64,000 nucleotides of DNA from Quercus robur. Its lineage: Eukaryota > Streptophyta > Magnoliopsida > Fagales > Fagaceae. Within the stretch, counting starts at the first letter, position 1. The number at the start of each line of letters is the position of its first letter. The position numbers and the translations under genes are program-made. The notes beneath the pieces are model-generated. The model was not told the DNA's origin and made no database searches. It saw only the letters and a program-made list of their open reading frames with translations. This document shows positions 23,388 through 34,165 of this stretch, piece by piece. The stretch covers positions 40,244,843 through 40,308,842 of the forward strand of contig NC_065538.1 of NCBI RefSeq assembly GCF_932294415.1, given 5' to 3'.

Positions 23388-24326
23388 TCACCTTGGAGAA
23401 TCTTTTCTCACCCATCTAGCACGAGTCTTCGACTTTGTAGGTGAAAATCCATGTGAAGCAGAGTGTATTTGAGGGATTACACCAATCTTCTGAGAAAGAC
23501 TGAAATCCTGCAAATTCCTTTCACAAGCCAACAAACTCAAATTTTTCAAAAGAATATGAAACAATTTATTTGGACTTGTGGCAGGAGATATATCATCACA
23601 AATCCTAGACTGAAACATAGAATGCTTAAATTTCAGTTTATGACAACTAGGACGAATGTGACCAGAAACACCACAAAAGTGACAAACAGGAACAAATTTA
23701 GGAACATCAGTATTCCTAACAACAAGTCTAGTCTCAGATTTTGGTTTTTGCCTCAACAAAAAACAATTTGGTCTAATATGACCAACAACACCACAGAGGT
23801 GACAAGTAGGCACAAAAACAGATTTATTATGCTCTCTAACAGTAGGTTTAGACTTAGGTTTAGAAATTTCAGCGTCTACATCAAAACTTTTACCTTTGTC
23901 TAACCTAGCAAAATAAGTCTTTTCTTTATTATTCCTCTTAAAAGGAGGGATATAAACTTTCTCAGTTTTAGGCTTAAGAGAAACAAAAACACTTTTGTTA
24001 TCAATAGCAGGCTTGGTACTAGTCAAATTTTCAATTTTAGCTTTAGATTCAACTAACTCTTGTTCCAAGCTTTTCATCTTCTCATCTTGAGAGGAAATTT
24101 GATTTCTCAAAAATTCATTCTTTTTATTAGATTCATCTAATCTAACAATCAATTCCTCTTTTTCAAGATTAGCCAATTTTAACTCTTCCTTGAATTTCTT
24201 AGCAATTTTCATAGATTTCAATAATTCCTTACGAAGAGTTTCATAGGCATCAATAAAATCAACAGAATCATGAGCAGAAACATGATCAGAAAGACACTTC
24301 AAATTATCCATAACAATAGGGGTCAA
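23388..24326 (-). CDS. Truncated gag (nucleocapsid-type) protein of element C
   Basis: Uninterrupted 312-codon ORF. Residues about 28-105 form a charged Lys/Glu/Leu coiled coil. Two CCHC zinc knuckles (CX2CX4HX4C) follow, CHLCGVVGHIRPNC at 175-188 and CHFCGVSGHIRPSC at 215-228, and the tail is basic. The N-terminal UBN2 gag domain present in element D is absent, so this is the C-terminal half of a copia-type gag, probably created by an internal deletion. It would bind element RNA in virus-like particles; whether it can assemble without the N-terminal half is doubtful. The start at 24326 is the first ATG; a second ATG lies five codons downstream. It begins only about 42 bases inside the primer-binding site. 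Confidence 0.8.
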   Translation of the reverse strand: MTPIVMDNLKCLSDHVSAHDSVDFIDAYETLRKELLKSMKIAKKFKEELKLANLEKEELIVRLDESNKKNEFLRNQISSQDEKMKSLEQELVESKAKIENLTSTKPAIDNKSVFVSLKPKTEKVYIPPFKRNNKEKTYFARLDKGKSFDVDAEISKPKSKPTVREHNKSVFVPTCHLCGVVGHIRPNCFLLRQKPKSETRLVVRNTDVPKFVPVCHFCGVSGHIRPSCHKLKFKHSMFQSRICDDISPATSPNKLFHILLKNLSLLACERNLQDFSLSQKIGVIPQIHSASHGFSPTKSKTRARWVRKDSPR

Positions 24327-24367
24327 GGATCAGCTCTTAGATCAAAAGATCTAAAACAAAAGAGCAA

Positions 24368-24382
24368 CCTGCTCTGATACCA
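24368..24382 (-). other. Primer-binding site of element C
   Basis: On the minus strand TGGTATCAGAGCAGG lies two bases inside the 5' LTR. TGGTATCAGAGC is complementary to the 3' end of initiator methionine tRNA, the usual primer of plant copia elements. Confidence 0.85.
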
Positions 24383-24384
24383 CT

Positions 24385-25299
24385 TGTTTGTTTTTAGACC
24401 CCTTAAACAAATTGATTAAACCTAGGTAATTAGCCAAGTTGTTACTTAGTCCAATTAAACAAGTCTAGGTCATCACAATAATAAAGATCAAATCATGCAT
24501 AGCAGCGGAAAATAAATAAGACAATGATATGATCACTCAGGAAAACCAAATCGGTAAAAAACCTGGGGAGGATTTAACCTAGCTATCCTCAAGGTAAAAA
24601 GCAAATCCACTAGAAAGAATCGAAGTTCATACAAAAGGACTTACAAGCACCCCCGCTTGACTTCCTAATGCTACCAACCAGTAGAACTTACTGACACGAC
24701 CACGTGCAAGCTCCGAATCCACAGACTCCTCCTTTCTTTGGCCTTTGTAAAACACAAACACCCCCGTTTGTGACTTTGAGATCCCACTCAAAGGTTTAGC
24801 AACACAAACACTCCTGTTTGTGACTCCAAGACCACCCTTGAAGGTTTAGATCATCAACACTTTTGATGACAAGAGAAGGCAACAACTTCTACAATACCGG
24901 ATCTTGAGATTCTTCAAGGAATAGCACTGGATGAAAACATAAGAAAGCCTTTTAGGAACAAAACCCTAAATACAAAAAAGACACACTCTTTTCTCTCTGA
25001 AAAGCCACACAAAAACGTGCTTAGGGTTTCCTTTATATGCTGGGAGAAGTAGATTAGAAACCCTAATCCTAAATGGGCTTGAACTGCTGTTTGGGCTTAA
25101 TTAAAATTCTGCAAATACGACTTTCGATCGATCGAGTCAGACAGATTATGAAATCTTCTTTCTACAGCTTGTATGTTCTTGAATCTTGACTTGAATCACC
25201 TTGAGCATTGTCTAATAAAACCTATAGACTCTAAGATCTATATCTAGACAAGTTTATGTTCACAATTTGCCAATTGTTCTAAACATTTAGAACCTAACA
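24385..25299 (-). repeat. 5' LTR of element C
   Basis: 915 bp; on the minus strand it runs from TGTTAGG to CAAACA. The U3 has one copy of the TCGATCGATCGAG word (25121-25137) where the 3' LTR has two, so the word was duplicated or lost after or during the last insertion. Confidence 0.85.
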
Positions 25300-25892
25300 T
25301 TATATATTGCGGGATTTATTCAAATGTTCATATGATGGAAAAAAATTTTGTTTTTTGAATTTTATTTTATTTTATATTTTCACTTTATGATATATGATTT
25401 ATGGATTATGAGAAAGAAGGAAATGTTGATCTATGTTTAGGAGAAAAATATACCTATAAGAGTTGATTTGCATGTATCTTTATAGTAATTAAAAAAGTAT
25501 ATATGGTTACACCTTGGTCTAATAGTTCTCACACAATAATATAAGAGGTAACTTTTTTTTATTGCATTGTGTTTCATATTTGTCTTCGCATTGCGCAGGT
25601 CTGCGACTAGTAATAACTAATAGCCGAAACGTTTGATTTTTTGTTGACCAATGCTCATTGCACCACGTGGCTACATAAATTACTGACACATTCACTTTAA
25701 AACACTAAACAATTGTATGGTTTGCTTATTTAGGCTACATAGCTTCATGCCACCTATCCATTTAAAAAAGTGATAAACTATTATGCTTCACAGTGTTGAA
25801 ACACCGTTTGACAGACTCTCAGTATTTAAAATAAATAAATAAAAACTTTAGAGAGCAAACGATATAGAGAAAAATCCGGTGAGGCATAGAAA

Positions 25893-26267
25893 GGGAAAAA
25901 ATTGCCAAACAGACTATTTGTGGGAAAAAATTAGGCGCGTGGCACGTTTTCAAAGTTATTTAGTAAGTTAGACTGTTTTTGAAAATCGAGTTTGGCAAAC
26001 TCGACTTTGGGCTGGAAAGCAAACACAATAGTGGCGTTTTTTTTAGTGGCGTTTGTCAAAAACGCCACTATAGGTTTCCTATAGCGGCGTTTTCTATAAA
26101 CGCTGCTATAGCCACTAAAAAAACGCCACTATAGTGTTCGTTTTTCAGCCCAAAGTCGAGTTTGCCAAACTCGACTTTCAAAAACAGTCTAACTAACTAA
26201 ATAAGTTTGAACGCATGCTGTCCGGCTAAAATTTTTCAGAATTTTCACTGTTTGGCAAATTTTGCCC
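25893..26267. repeat. 375-bp foldback (inverted repeat) with arms of about 185 bp
   Basis: The two halves are near-complementary over almost their whole length around a centre at about 26076 (CTATAGG-TTT-CCTATAG). Matching landmarks are 'aaattgccaaacag' with 'ctgtttggcaaatttt', 'cgagtttggcaaactcg' in both arms, and 'agtggcgtttttt' with 'aaaaaacgccact'. It looks like a foldback MITE. A transcript would form a long hairpin. A short related piece with 'gcggctatagg' repeats lies at 30572-30650. Confidence 0.75.
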
Positions 26268-27434
26268 ATAGAAAGTGAAGAGAGGAAAAAAAAAAACTAA
26301 GAAGACAGTCACGCCTCTACCTCCATCAGACCCTGTACTCTCCACCAGTAGGGTTTCGATTTTTTGATTCTTTAAATTTAGGGTCAAATATGATTTAGGT
26401 TTGGGTATTTTTGTTAGATTGAATTGAATTCAAGTTTTGGCTTAGATTCGTTTTTGAGTAAGGAATTTGGTTTATAATGGTTTTTAATATCAGTTATCTA
26501 TCTTAGATTTGGTTTATCTTTGGGATATTTGGGTGTATGTCTTTATTCTTCAGATCTTCATGGATCAATTTGGTGTCTTTACTCTTCCCCATTTCACGCT
26601 TTGTTCGTTTCGTTTCTGCAGCTCCATATACACAAGGTCAGCATAACATTGTTAATTTTCTTGTTTCAGATACTCTTTTTGTGTAGTTTACCAAATTCGG
26701 CCCTCTTTCTTTCCATTTGCATGTTCCGTTCCAAACCAATAAATATAGGAAAAAGAAAATCCAAAATCGCAAACCAATTTTGCCTCTTTAGAAATTGAAA
26801 AGAACCCTCCTTTTTATCAAGAAACAATAGCATCTCTTACAATCTGACCCATTTTGCAACTATCAAAATTTCCAAAAAAATGCATTTTTGTTTGATCTTT
26901 CATTGTACAAATATTCATTCTTGGCTTAGCATAGGAAAAAAAAGGTTATTATGCCTTCTAGAATAGTCGCTAGAGAGAGAGGGTCAGCGAGTTTTTTGGC
27001 TTAGCAGAGATGGAGAAAAATCTGAAGACCACTACCCCTGTCAGGCCATACTCTCGCCATCGTACAACTTAAAAAAATTCTACAATGAATTGGGCCACAA
27101 TAGATTTTATTGGTAAGCTCATATAAAAAGTTGCACTGTTCTACATATTTGTTTTTATTGCATTCCACATGTTTAATGAAATCCCTCTTAGACTTAATAC
27201 GTGATGTTTGGGTTCGATTTTCCCCACCCTATAGCGTGATAAATATAAATGATTTATTCATTTATGAACAATGAATATGAACAAAAGTTTAGAAGGATGA
27301 AGTCTAGAAGATATTAGCATGGTGGATAAAATGAATTATGAACCAAATGTGATGCAATTAGTAATATTACATAACATGTACATAGTTTTAATATATATAT
27401 ATATAGCTATGTGATGTGTGCTCACTTATTGCAG

Positions 27435-27520
27435 ACGGTGTTGCCCCACAATTTCAGATGAATAAGCAACAGTCCTCCAAGAACTTCTCAGGCATTTTCT
27501 ACCCAAACATCAACCCAACT
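27435..27520 (+). pseudogene. Exon-like fragment inside a Helitron-like unit
   Basis: An 86-base stretch open in one frame lies between a good acceptor (TATTGCAG, ending at 27434) and a good donor (GTATGT from 27521). The peptide contains QMNKQQSSKNFSGIFYP. The parent gene is not recognised. It could be a captured host exon carried by the transposon, or chance. Confidence 0.3.
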
Positions 27521-29623
27521 GTATGTAATTGATGGTATTTACGTTAGAAATATTGTTTTAATGGTAATGGTAACTACATTTTAGTTACATGCTTACAAAT
27601 TGTTTGATAAAATTATAATGTTGCTTTTATTCAAAAATTTCATTTTATATTGTTCATTATACTTTAGGCCAAATTAGTTAATTGTAAAATGATCAAATGT
27701 ATGGTAAAGAGTCTTCCCTAGAAGATTGTAGAGAGCCCTTTCAACTCTATGCGCCACTTGGCAAAACCTGGAAATTTCTAAAGCCAAAAAACTAAGGCAC
27801 TGAATTGCTTTAGTAGAGCAAAAATTTACTAAAAGCCAAAAGCACTTTTGCTTATGATCCTCTTGCAATAAACCTTGTATATGACTTAAGATGGTTTCAA
27901 ATTTCAGTCAAACCCAAAAATTAACTTTTCTTGATTCTAAGGGATTTCAGTTGTGATTGGTGATGTCTTTGTAAATGAGAGTTTCAATTACAAATTTTGT
28001 TTTTATATATGGTTTGTTGTCTCTTGCATTTTTCCCCACCAGTGTTTGTAATGTTTTCAAATGGTGTTTTAGTAATAAAAACAATCGATTGATATTGATA
28101 TTAATTCAAATGTTATAAATATTGCCTTACCTTATAACAATAGTAAGCTAGCAGTTCAATTTTTATTTTATTTGTAAATTCTTACAATCATGGACCAACA
28201 AAATTAGTGATCTGCTATTTGCACCAAAGTTAACATTGATAGTATGATTGATGTGTAGGTGTAGAAAAAAGTTTTAAACACCCAAAAGTGGATATGATAG
28301 GTAAGATCACCATCATGCAATTGCTGCTGAAAAGTTGCCAGACTTAAAATCCTTTTGTAAGTTTTTGCTTCCTTTTAATTTGCTTCTTCGGTTTGATTTG
28401 TAAAAAGAGTTTGGACTGTCAAATGATCTTCATCGTCCCATTTTTCTTATAACTGTAGCCTTTTGTAATTTCCTATCACTGAATTATTTAAAAAAAAAAA
28501 AAAATTGAATGCGTTTATATTTGTAATTATTTATAGCTATGAATTTATTTTCTCATGCTCAACCTTTACCATTTTGATGTAAAGAATTGTTGTATTTTTT
28601 TGTTTATATGGATCATATTGTTTGAGTTTTGTGTTTTGGTTTATTATCATTTACTGCTTTCGTAATTTTCTGTTATGGTTTGTGCCTATGAAAAACTTTT
28701 TGAACAATTTGGTGGGTTATTCCTATGAAAAGCATGATAACTATGAATTTTGAACTACTTATTGCTTATCTAGAAACCACAATTAGATATATACAGATAA
28801 GGAAGAGTTTCTTAGAAAAGAAAATTAGAGTTTAAATGAGAACCCATATCCAGAAAAAAAGTGCCACTACCAATAAATGTTTTTATTTTATTTTATTATT
28901 ATATATGATTTAAGTTTGTATATTTTGGTTGGATTGGTTTTGATTAAGGTATTTAGGTTAGAATTCATTTTGTTTTGGGTTATTAACCAAATCCAAGTTT
29001 TTTTAGGTTGTAATGAAACTGCAAGTGGTATGTCAGTATAGACTTTTTTAATATTAAATGATCTTATATGAAATATAAACAAGTCTATGTGCTTAGTGTA
29101 CCTTAAGTGACTAAATAGTGATCACCTAAATTTTTACAGAATAACTAAGCATAATCCTCACATGAAGCTTTGTGTGTGTGTGTGTTGTTACTTTTTAATT
29201 GTCTTGGTTGTTTGTAGTTGTTTTGGGCAGTAATATAAATTTTACCGTGAAGGATACTTTGACGAACATTTTCTTTCATTCTTTTTTTTATTTTTTTTCC
29301 AGCTAAAGTACTTGCCTCTTTGTAATAAAAAAATTCCAACTGAGGTTTTGTGCTTTCTTTCATCAAGCCAGTGAGTTAGGGTGCTTAGATTTGGTGCAAA
29401 TGTGACTTTTACTTGAAAACATCAACTGACAATCAGGTGGAATGCTCATATAGCATTGAGCAATCTTGATAACTCTTGCAACTACTATTGGCTTGCAAGA
29501 AGAATGGGAGGACATGCATTTGTTATAGCAATGATTTTTCCAAAGGGTTTAGTTTGATTTGCATTCTACATATTGAAATGTTCCCTCAAACATCACTATG
29601 TTAGCTTTAAAAGTTACTATTGC

Positions 29624-29670
<47 letters not shown>

Positions 29671-30376
29671 CTTTTTCAATGGCTGGTTGTAGTAATTGTG
29701 AAATACTAAAGCCAAGAGTGTGAAGTAGTTGCAGATTTTTTGGGGCTGTTTGCTTTTGTGGCCAAGTGTATATTGGGCAAGATGATTTTATGGAATGTTA
29801 GGCTTCTAAGTACGCATAAAAAAAGGTATTTGGTGTAGCAGTATGAAATTGAGGCAACTAATAATGAAATCGAAAATTGGGAAAAGATTTGTGCGCTTTA
29901 GAAGCAAGCTAAATATATATTGGCTCTTCAGTGAATGAATCGTGTAGAATAATTGTTCAAATTTTTCTTTCAAAATTTTTGTTTGGGTGTTGAAAAATGT
30001 GATGCAAACATCCAATAGTGTAAAATGTCATTTTGGTCAACTTTGTTGACAATAACCCTCTCTAACTGGCCATTGAAATGAAAATGTGTAAGTATTAATT
30101 ATAAACACATTCGATATAGAGAAACTCCACTCTAATACAACCTTAACTAAAAGATAAATACTATAAATTTAGAGTTATTATAAACGTGGTGTAAGTTACA
30201 ATTTATATAACAAAATTAATGTGTTTCTGACCCTTTTAAGAACTTTTCATGGTTGGTTTTACACATTCTTTTCTGATCCAAACACATTGTACCATTGAAA
30301 ATAAGTTCTTTTTTAAAAGAAAGATTAAATCTATTTTTCAATAGCCTTCCCATGCATCGCACGGGTTAGCGACTAG

Positions 30377-30790
30377 TATATATATATAAAACCGAATCCT
30401 CTGTTAGCTCCACAATTTTCCACATCACCTATTTTTTTTAAATGCTTTTTAATGTTTTATTATATTAGAATTTATATGGTATATTATTAATGTCATCTCT
30501 TATTTATAAGAATTTCATTTAATTATATAAGTTATTCCAACTAAAATAAAATGATCACTATGAGCCTAAAAAGCTGCGGCTATAGGCCAAATGGTCCTAT
30601 AGCCATGTTTTTATAAGCTATAGCCGCATTTTAAAAACGCGGCTATAGGACTTTTTTTTTTTAGTGTGAAACGAAGATTTGAAATAATATTTTAAACTAC
30701 CATAAATAAATATTTTAAAATTAATAAAATTTTCTTTTTAAAATCTTATTTTCAATAGTTTTTCTGTACATTACACAGGTTAGCGACTAG
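30377..30790 (+). mobile_element. Short Helitron-like unit placed directly after another
   Basis: This 414-bp unit begins 'tatatatatataaaaccgaa' next to the CTAG of its neighbour and ends in 'cacaggttagcgactag', with CTAG at 30787-30790. Its first 60 bases match the starts at 53842 and 59292 ('...ctccacaattttccacatcacc'). It contains a 'gcggctatagg' inverted repeat. Confidence 0.55.
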
Positions 30791-31266
30791 TATATTAATA
30801 GATAGTTAATTAGATACTCCATATTCGCTTTTAACATTGTAGGCACAAAATGTCGATACGTCATTGGTAAATGGTCAGTCAATATGGGGCTATAATCTTA
30901 AATTTAATATTGTGCCTCACTGTATGTCTAGAAACTTTCGCAACTTTAGAATTTCATCCCAGCTTTTTAGGACTAAACCTGTAAATGGACCACTGGGAGC
31001 TTTCTGGGGAGGTTGCATAAAAATTGAATTTTTGAAGCAGTTTCCTATTTTCTTCCTGTTCATTTTCTGACCTAGAATAATTATTGGTTTGTTTATTGAG
31101 AAGTGCTATGTAATCAACATTCTTACAACACTCTCACAAACAAATTTTAAATGATAAATTATTATTGGTTTTAATTTGAATCTAATACTGAAACTATTGT
31201 TTTGCTTATTAGTAACAACTAGTAACCAACTCGCGACCTAAGATTTGTTGTAAAAATATTATGAAC
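30791..31266. other. Non-coding; nothing recognised
   Basis: AT-rich sequence with no supported feature. A 68-codon open frame at 30864-31070 shows no domain. Confidence 0.5.
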
Positions 31267-32100
31267 ATAAGAGCATTCACATTAACCACACTAATTTAAC
31301 ATTTCAGCAAAACTTTGTATAAACTCAACTAAAATATGCGTGCATCAATCTCAATAAGTTAACAAAAAATTTTAATGATGCATATTGTCCTCGCTGCTTG
31401 TAGTGAGGCACTGAGCATCGCTACATTAAAAAAGAATATTTTTTATTCAAGTTTAGACTTTCTCTCTCCTCGTTTCTCTCTTCTCCCCTCATCTTTCTCT
31501 CTTTGCCTCTCTTCTCTCTCTTAGTCTGACTGCCACTCTTCTCTCTCGTTGTCTTCAGCTGTCTCTCTCCTCCTCTCTCTTCACCAAGGACTTTTCAGTG
31601 GGTGAGGCATTGGTCTAGTGATGGTACGGTGGTGTTTTCTTGTGGGTGCAATGGAAGATCGATGGTGGTGTAATATGGTCTAGTGGAGGACCGATCTGCT
31701 ATGTCTCTCTTCTCCTCTCTATTCATCAGATCTAGTGTTTTTGGTGTTTTTGCTGGTAGTGCGGTGGTGAGATTTGGCAGTTCTAGTGGTGTTATGGGGG
31801 TGATCTAATGGTTCTAGTGGTGGTCAGATCTGGTTTCTTATTGTCGTTGTTTGATTTTAGTGGTTTTATGATTTAGATCCTTTGTGAATGTTGAGTGGAT
31901 TTTGGCATTTGCTAGTTATCAGCGAGCAAGCCTTGCTGGGTTATGGTTATGCTCGGTGGTTGTAGAATTTAGGATTAAAAATGTGAATGGGAAGAAATAA
32001 TATTTAATTCCTATATTGATAAAGTATTGAGGCTAATGTATGTATATGAAAAAAATAGATAGCTAACATTTAATATTTAATTCTTTAACATTGCTCTTAT
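31267..32100. mobile_element. Possible non-autonomous DNA transposon (MITE-like)
   Basis: Terminal inverted sequences ATAAGAGCA at 31267-31275 and TGCTCTTAT at 32092-32100 bound 834 bp of non-coding sequence with a CT-rich core (31460-31600). No clear target duplication was found, so the call rests on the termini alone. Confidence 0.35.
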
Positions 32101-32130
32101 TTTTTGTTTATGTTTGTAATTTGCCGTTAC

Positions 32131-33236
32131 TGTAAGGTTGAATTTAATCAACCATCTTGTTGGCTTTATTCCATACCAAATTTGCTTGTATTTCAGCATT
32201 TAGTAACCCTGTATTTTGGTGGGTTTGTTGTAAGGGTAGTGAGTGAGATAGAGTGATCGAATTCTCAAGATTGTGAAAGAAAACAGAGTCTCGCGGCTTG
32301 ATCTCGCGAATGACTCGCGGCTGCAAGCTGCCAGAAGCAGCACACGTGCCAAGCATGCCAGAAGTTGAAGCGTCATGCTAGCTGAAGCACTACAGGACAA
32401 AATAGGACAACTGGCCGCTCTGTTATCGCGCGGCTGGAACTCGCGACTCAGTCAAGCCGCAAGTCCAAGCCGCGAGCCACCCCTATTTTGAAAAACCTGA
32501 CGTTTCACATTCTTTTCTCACCCCAATATAAATACCCCTCATACCCACAAATGAAAGAGAGCTTCCAGAGAGAATTTTGAGAGAGAAACCCTAGAGTAAA
32601 ACAAGATTGATTCATCTACAATCTTTACATAAGAGTCTCTTCAAATTTCTCAACTCTCTTCCTCTCCATTGTTAAATCCTTGAGAGGCATTTTACCAAAA
32701 CCTTTTTCTCACCATATCCATTACTGTGAGAGGGCTGTATGGTGTTCTGGGAAACAGTTAGGAAGGAACCAATTTACATTGGTTGATGCTATGGTCAAGT
32801 AGTGGAATCCGGGAAGCTAGAAAAGAAATAGGTTCGGCGCAACCTCGTTGGAGCAAGAAGCTTGGAGGGCTTAGGTGCACTGGATAGATTAGGCTTGGAG
32901 GGTCTATTGCTGTCCATGTATCCCAACTACATTTTCTAGTGGATTGTTTACCGCTTGGAGGGCGGCAGAGAGGTTTTACGCCGAGGGCTTCGGTTTCCTC
33001 TTCGATAACATATCGCGTGTTGTCCTTGTGTTTGCATCTTCCTTCCCTTTTATCTTTGCCTTTTATTATCTGCTGTGGATTGTGATTTTAATTTGGCTTA
33101 GATTGTTTTCCAATTCTGTTTTATAGCTTTTGTTCATTTTCCGCACACTAGTTGTTTGACATAAAACTTGAATTGGTTAATTTGTAAATTGGGGGTCTAA
33201 ATGTTCAAGGGTGTTTTTACACTATTTGAACTTTCA
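32131..33236 (+). mobile_element. Divergent solo LTR E, related to the element D family
   Basis: The 1106-bp block starts TGTAAGGTTGAAT and ends in CTTTCA. It shares with the D LTRs the early block ('ccaaatttg', 'ctgtattt'), the 'cgcttggagg' segment and the 'gggggtctaaa' end, but is much diverged. TATA box at 32527-32532. Its U3 (32281-32480) is packed with CTCGCGGCT, CTCGCGA and AAGCCGCGAG words. No primer-binding site, polypurine tract or clean 5-bp target duplication is seen. Confidence 0.65.
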
Positions 33237-33304
33237 ATTGCCTTATCATAAAATCAAAGGGAATATATTTTTGGTTAGTTTATGTGAAAATAGGCAATAG
33301 TTTT

Positions 33305-33880
33305 TGGTGGTGAGCTGAAAATTGAACCAACTCCAATTCGTCCATGAGAGTTGTCCAAGTCAGGAAAGCAAGAATGGCTCTACCTAGTATGACAGTCGTC
33401 CATAGGCACACAGGTCATCCATGAGGAAAACTCGTACAAGAGTCAGTGAATTGATTCATGTGTTACTATCCCAAGGCATGAGTAAGATCAAGGTTCATTG
33501 CTATAACTTCTTACTAAGTACTTAACTTCCAATGACAATTATGGAAGATAAGATTGAATATTCTAACTCCTATAGCGGTTGTGGAAGTTAACCTTGAACC
33601 TTCTGACTTCCTCAAAAATAGGGGAAGTTACAAGACAAGTAACCACTTCAAGTGCACACTATATAAACACTCATTCATATCAAATGAAGGTAAGTTTTTT
33701 GGACAACTCCCAAAAAGTTGGAACTCCAGAATTTAAGAGAGAAACTAACCTAAGCATCGGAGGGTTCTTGGCCAGTCCGCCTCAGTCACATTTGATCGTG
33801 TGTTTTCATTTTTAGGTCTGCCAAGCAATTACTTGATCATTGAAACCTAGAGCATTCAGCCTACTAATTTCTGTATATCA
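33305..33880 (+). repeat. 5' LTR of element F
   Basis: 576 bp from TGGTGGTGAGCTG (3' LTR: TGATGGTGAACT) to TATATCA. Words of the GTCCATGAG and TCGTCCATAGG type lie at 33340-33430. TATA box TATATAAA at about 33660-33667. Compared with the 3' copy it lacks about 40 bp after the last of these words. Confidence 0.8.
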
Positions 33881-33885
33881 TTAGT

Positions 33886-33903
33886 TGGTACCATTTGTGG
33901 GAA
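33886..33903 (+). other. Primer-binding site of element F
   Basis: TGGTACCATTTGTGGGAA follows the LTR after a short spacer. It is a mutated form of the TGGTGCCGTCTGTGGGAA-type site common in plant gypsy elements. Confidence 0.6.
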
Positions 33904-34080
33904 GGATTAATTTTGTATTTTGCAATTTAGCTTTCTCCAACAAAAGGCTGTATGGTTTGAACAAGATCAAGGGCCACTAGCCCAGGCCACTAGGAGAGTA
34001 GGGATGTTTCTAGTAATCCCCACCGTGATCGATAATCAACACCTATCATGCAACTGCCTTCCATCCAACATGTATAGTCC

Positions 34081-34165
34081 ATGGTAGCTGCTATGGCAAA
34101 ATTAACCCGTCAAAATCAAGAGTTGACTAGGGAGATTAGTCTAATAAGGCAATGCCATGAAAGAT
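34081..34165 (+). pseudogene. gag N-terminal fragment of element F, cut by element D
   Basis: An ATG at 34081 opens a frame of 28 codons (Gln/Glu/Arg-rich, coiled-coil-like) that runs straight into the insertion site. The last five bases, AAGAT, are the left copy of element D's target duplication. If one copy of the duplication is ignored, the frame continues without change at 42363, showing that the gag was split cleanly by a precise insertion. Confidence 0.8.

Larger units (their letters stand above)
20132..25299 (-). mobile_element. Gag-only copia-like LTR element C (TR-GAG type), structurally complete
   Basis: All structural parts are present on the minus strand: 5' LTR (24385-25299), primer-binding site, gag fragment gene, 2.3-kb spacer, polypurine tract and 3' LTR (20132-21068). 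A perfect target duplication TTATA flanks it (20127-20131 and 25300-25304). There is no protease, integrase, RT or RNase H, so it must have moved using enzymes from another element. The two LTRs differ by about ten substitutions over the first ~550 bases compared by eye. The gag ORF has no stops, so it is younger than element D. Confidence 0.9.
15381..25610 (+). mobile_element. Candidate Helitron, expanded by inserted elements
   Basis: The left end (TC at 15381, then 'atatattactaaaacc') resembles the 5' ends of the other Helitron-like units here. The right end, a GC-rich 'cgcattgcgcagg' followed by TCTGCGACTAG with CTAG at 25607-25610, parallels the 'GCACGGGTTAGCGACTAG' termini at 30376, 30790 and 59291. 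Element C (20132-25299) and two SINE-like insertions lie inside, leaving about 5 kb of Helitron. No Rep/helicase coding is seen, so it is non-autonomous. The pairing of the two ends is an inference. Confidence 0.4.
25611..30376 (+). mobile_element. Helitron-like unit; 3' end at 30376, 5' end not located
   Basis: The right end is a near-palindrome CCCATGC-ATC-GCACGGG followed by TTAGCGACTAG, with CTAG at 30373-30376: a stem-loop and CTRR terminus as in Helitrons. About 200 bp inside this end (29440-29530) matches the unit ending at 59291, including 'ggcttgcaagaa'. The unit holds exon-like pieces and a foldback but no Rep/helicase. The left boundary is arbitrary here. Confidence 0.4.

Noticed and set aside
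32126..33245. Target duplication for solo LTR E ('atttgccgttac' left, 'attgccttatc' right)
   Set aside because: Similarity is imperfect and of the wrong length for a 5-bp LTR duplication, so it was not claimed.
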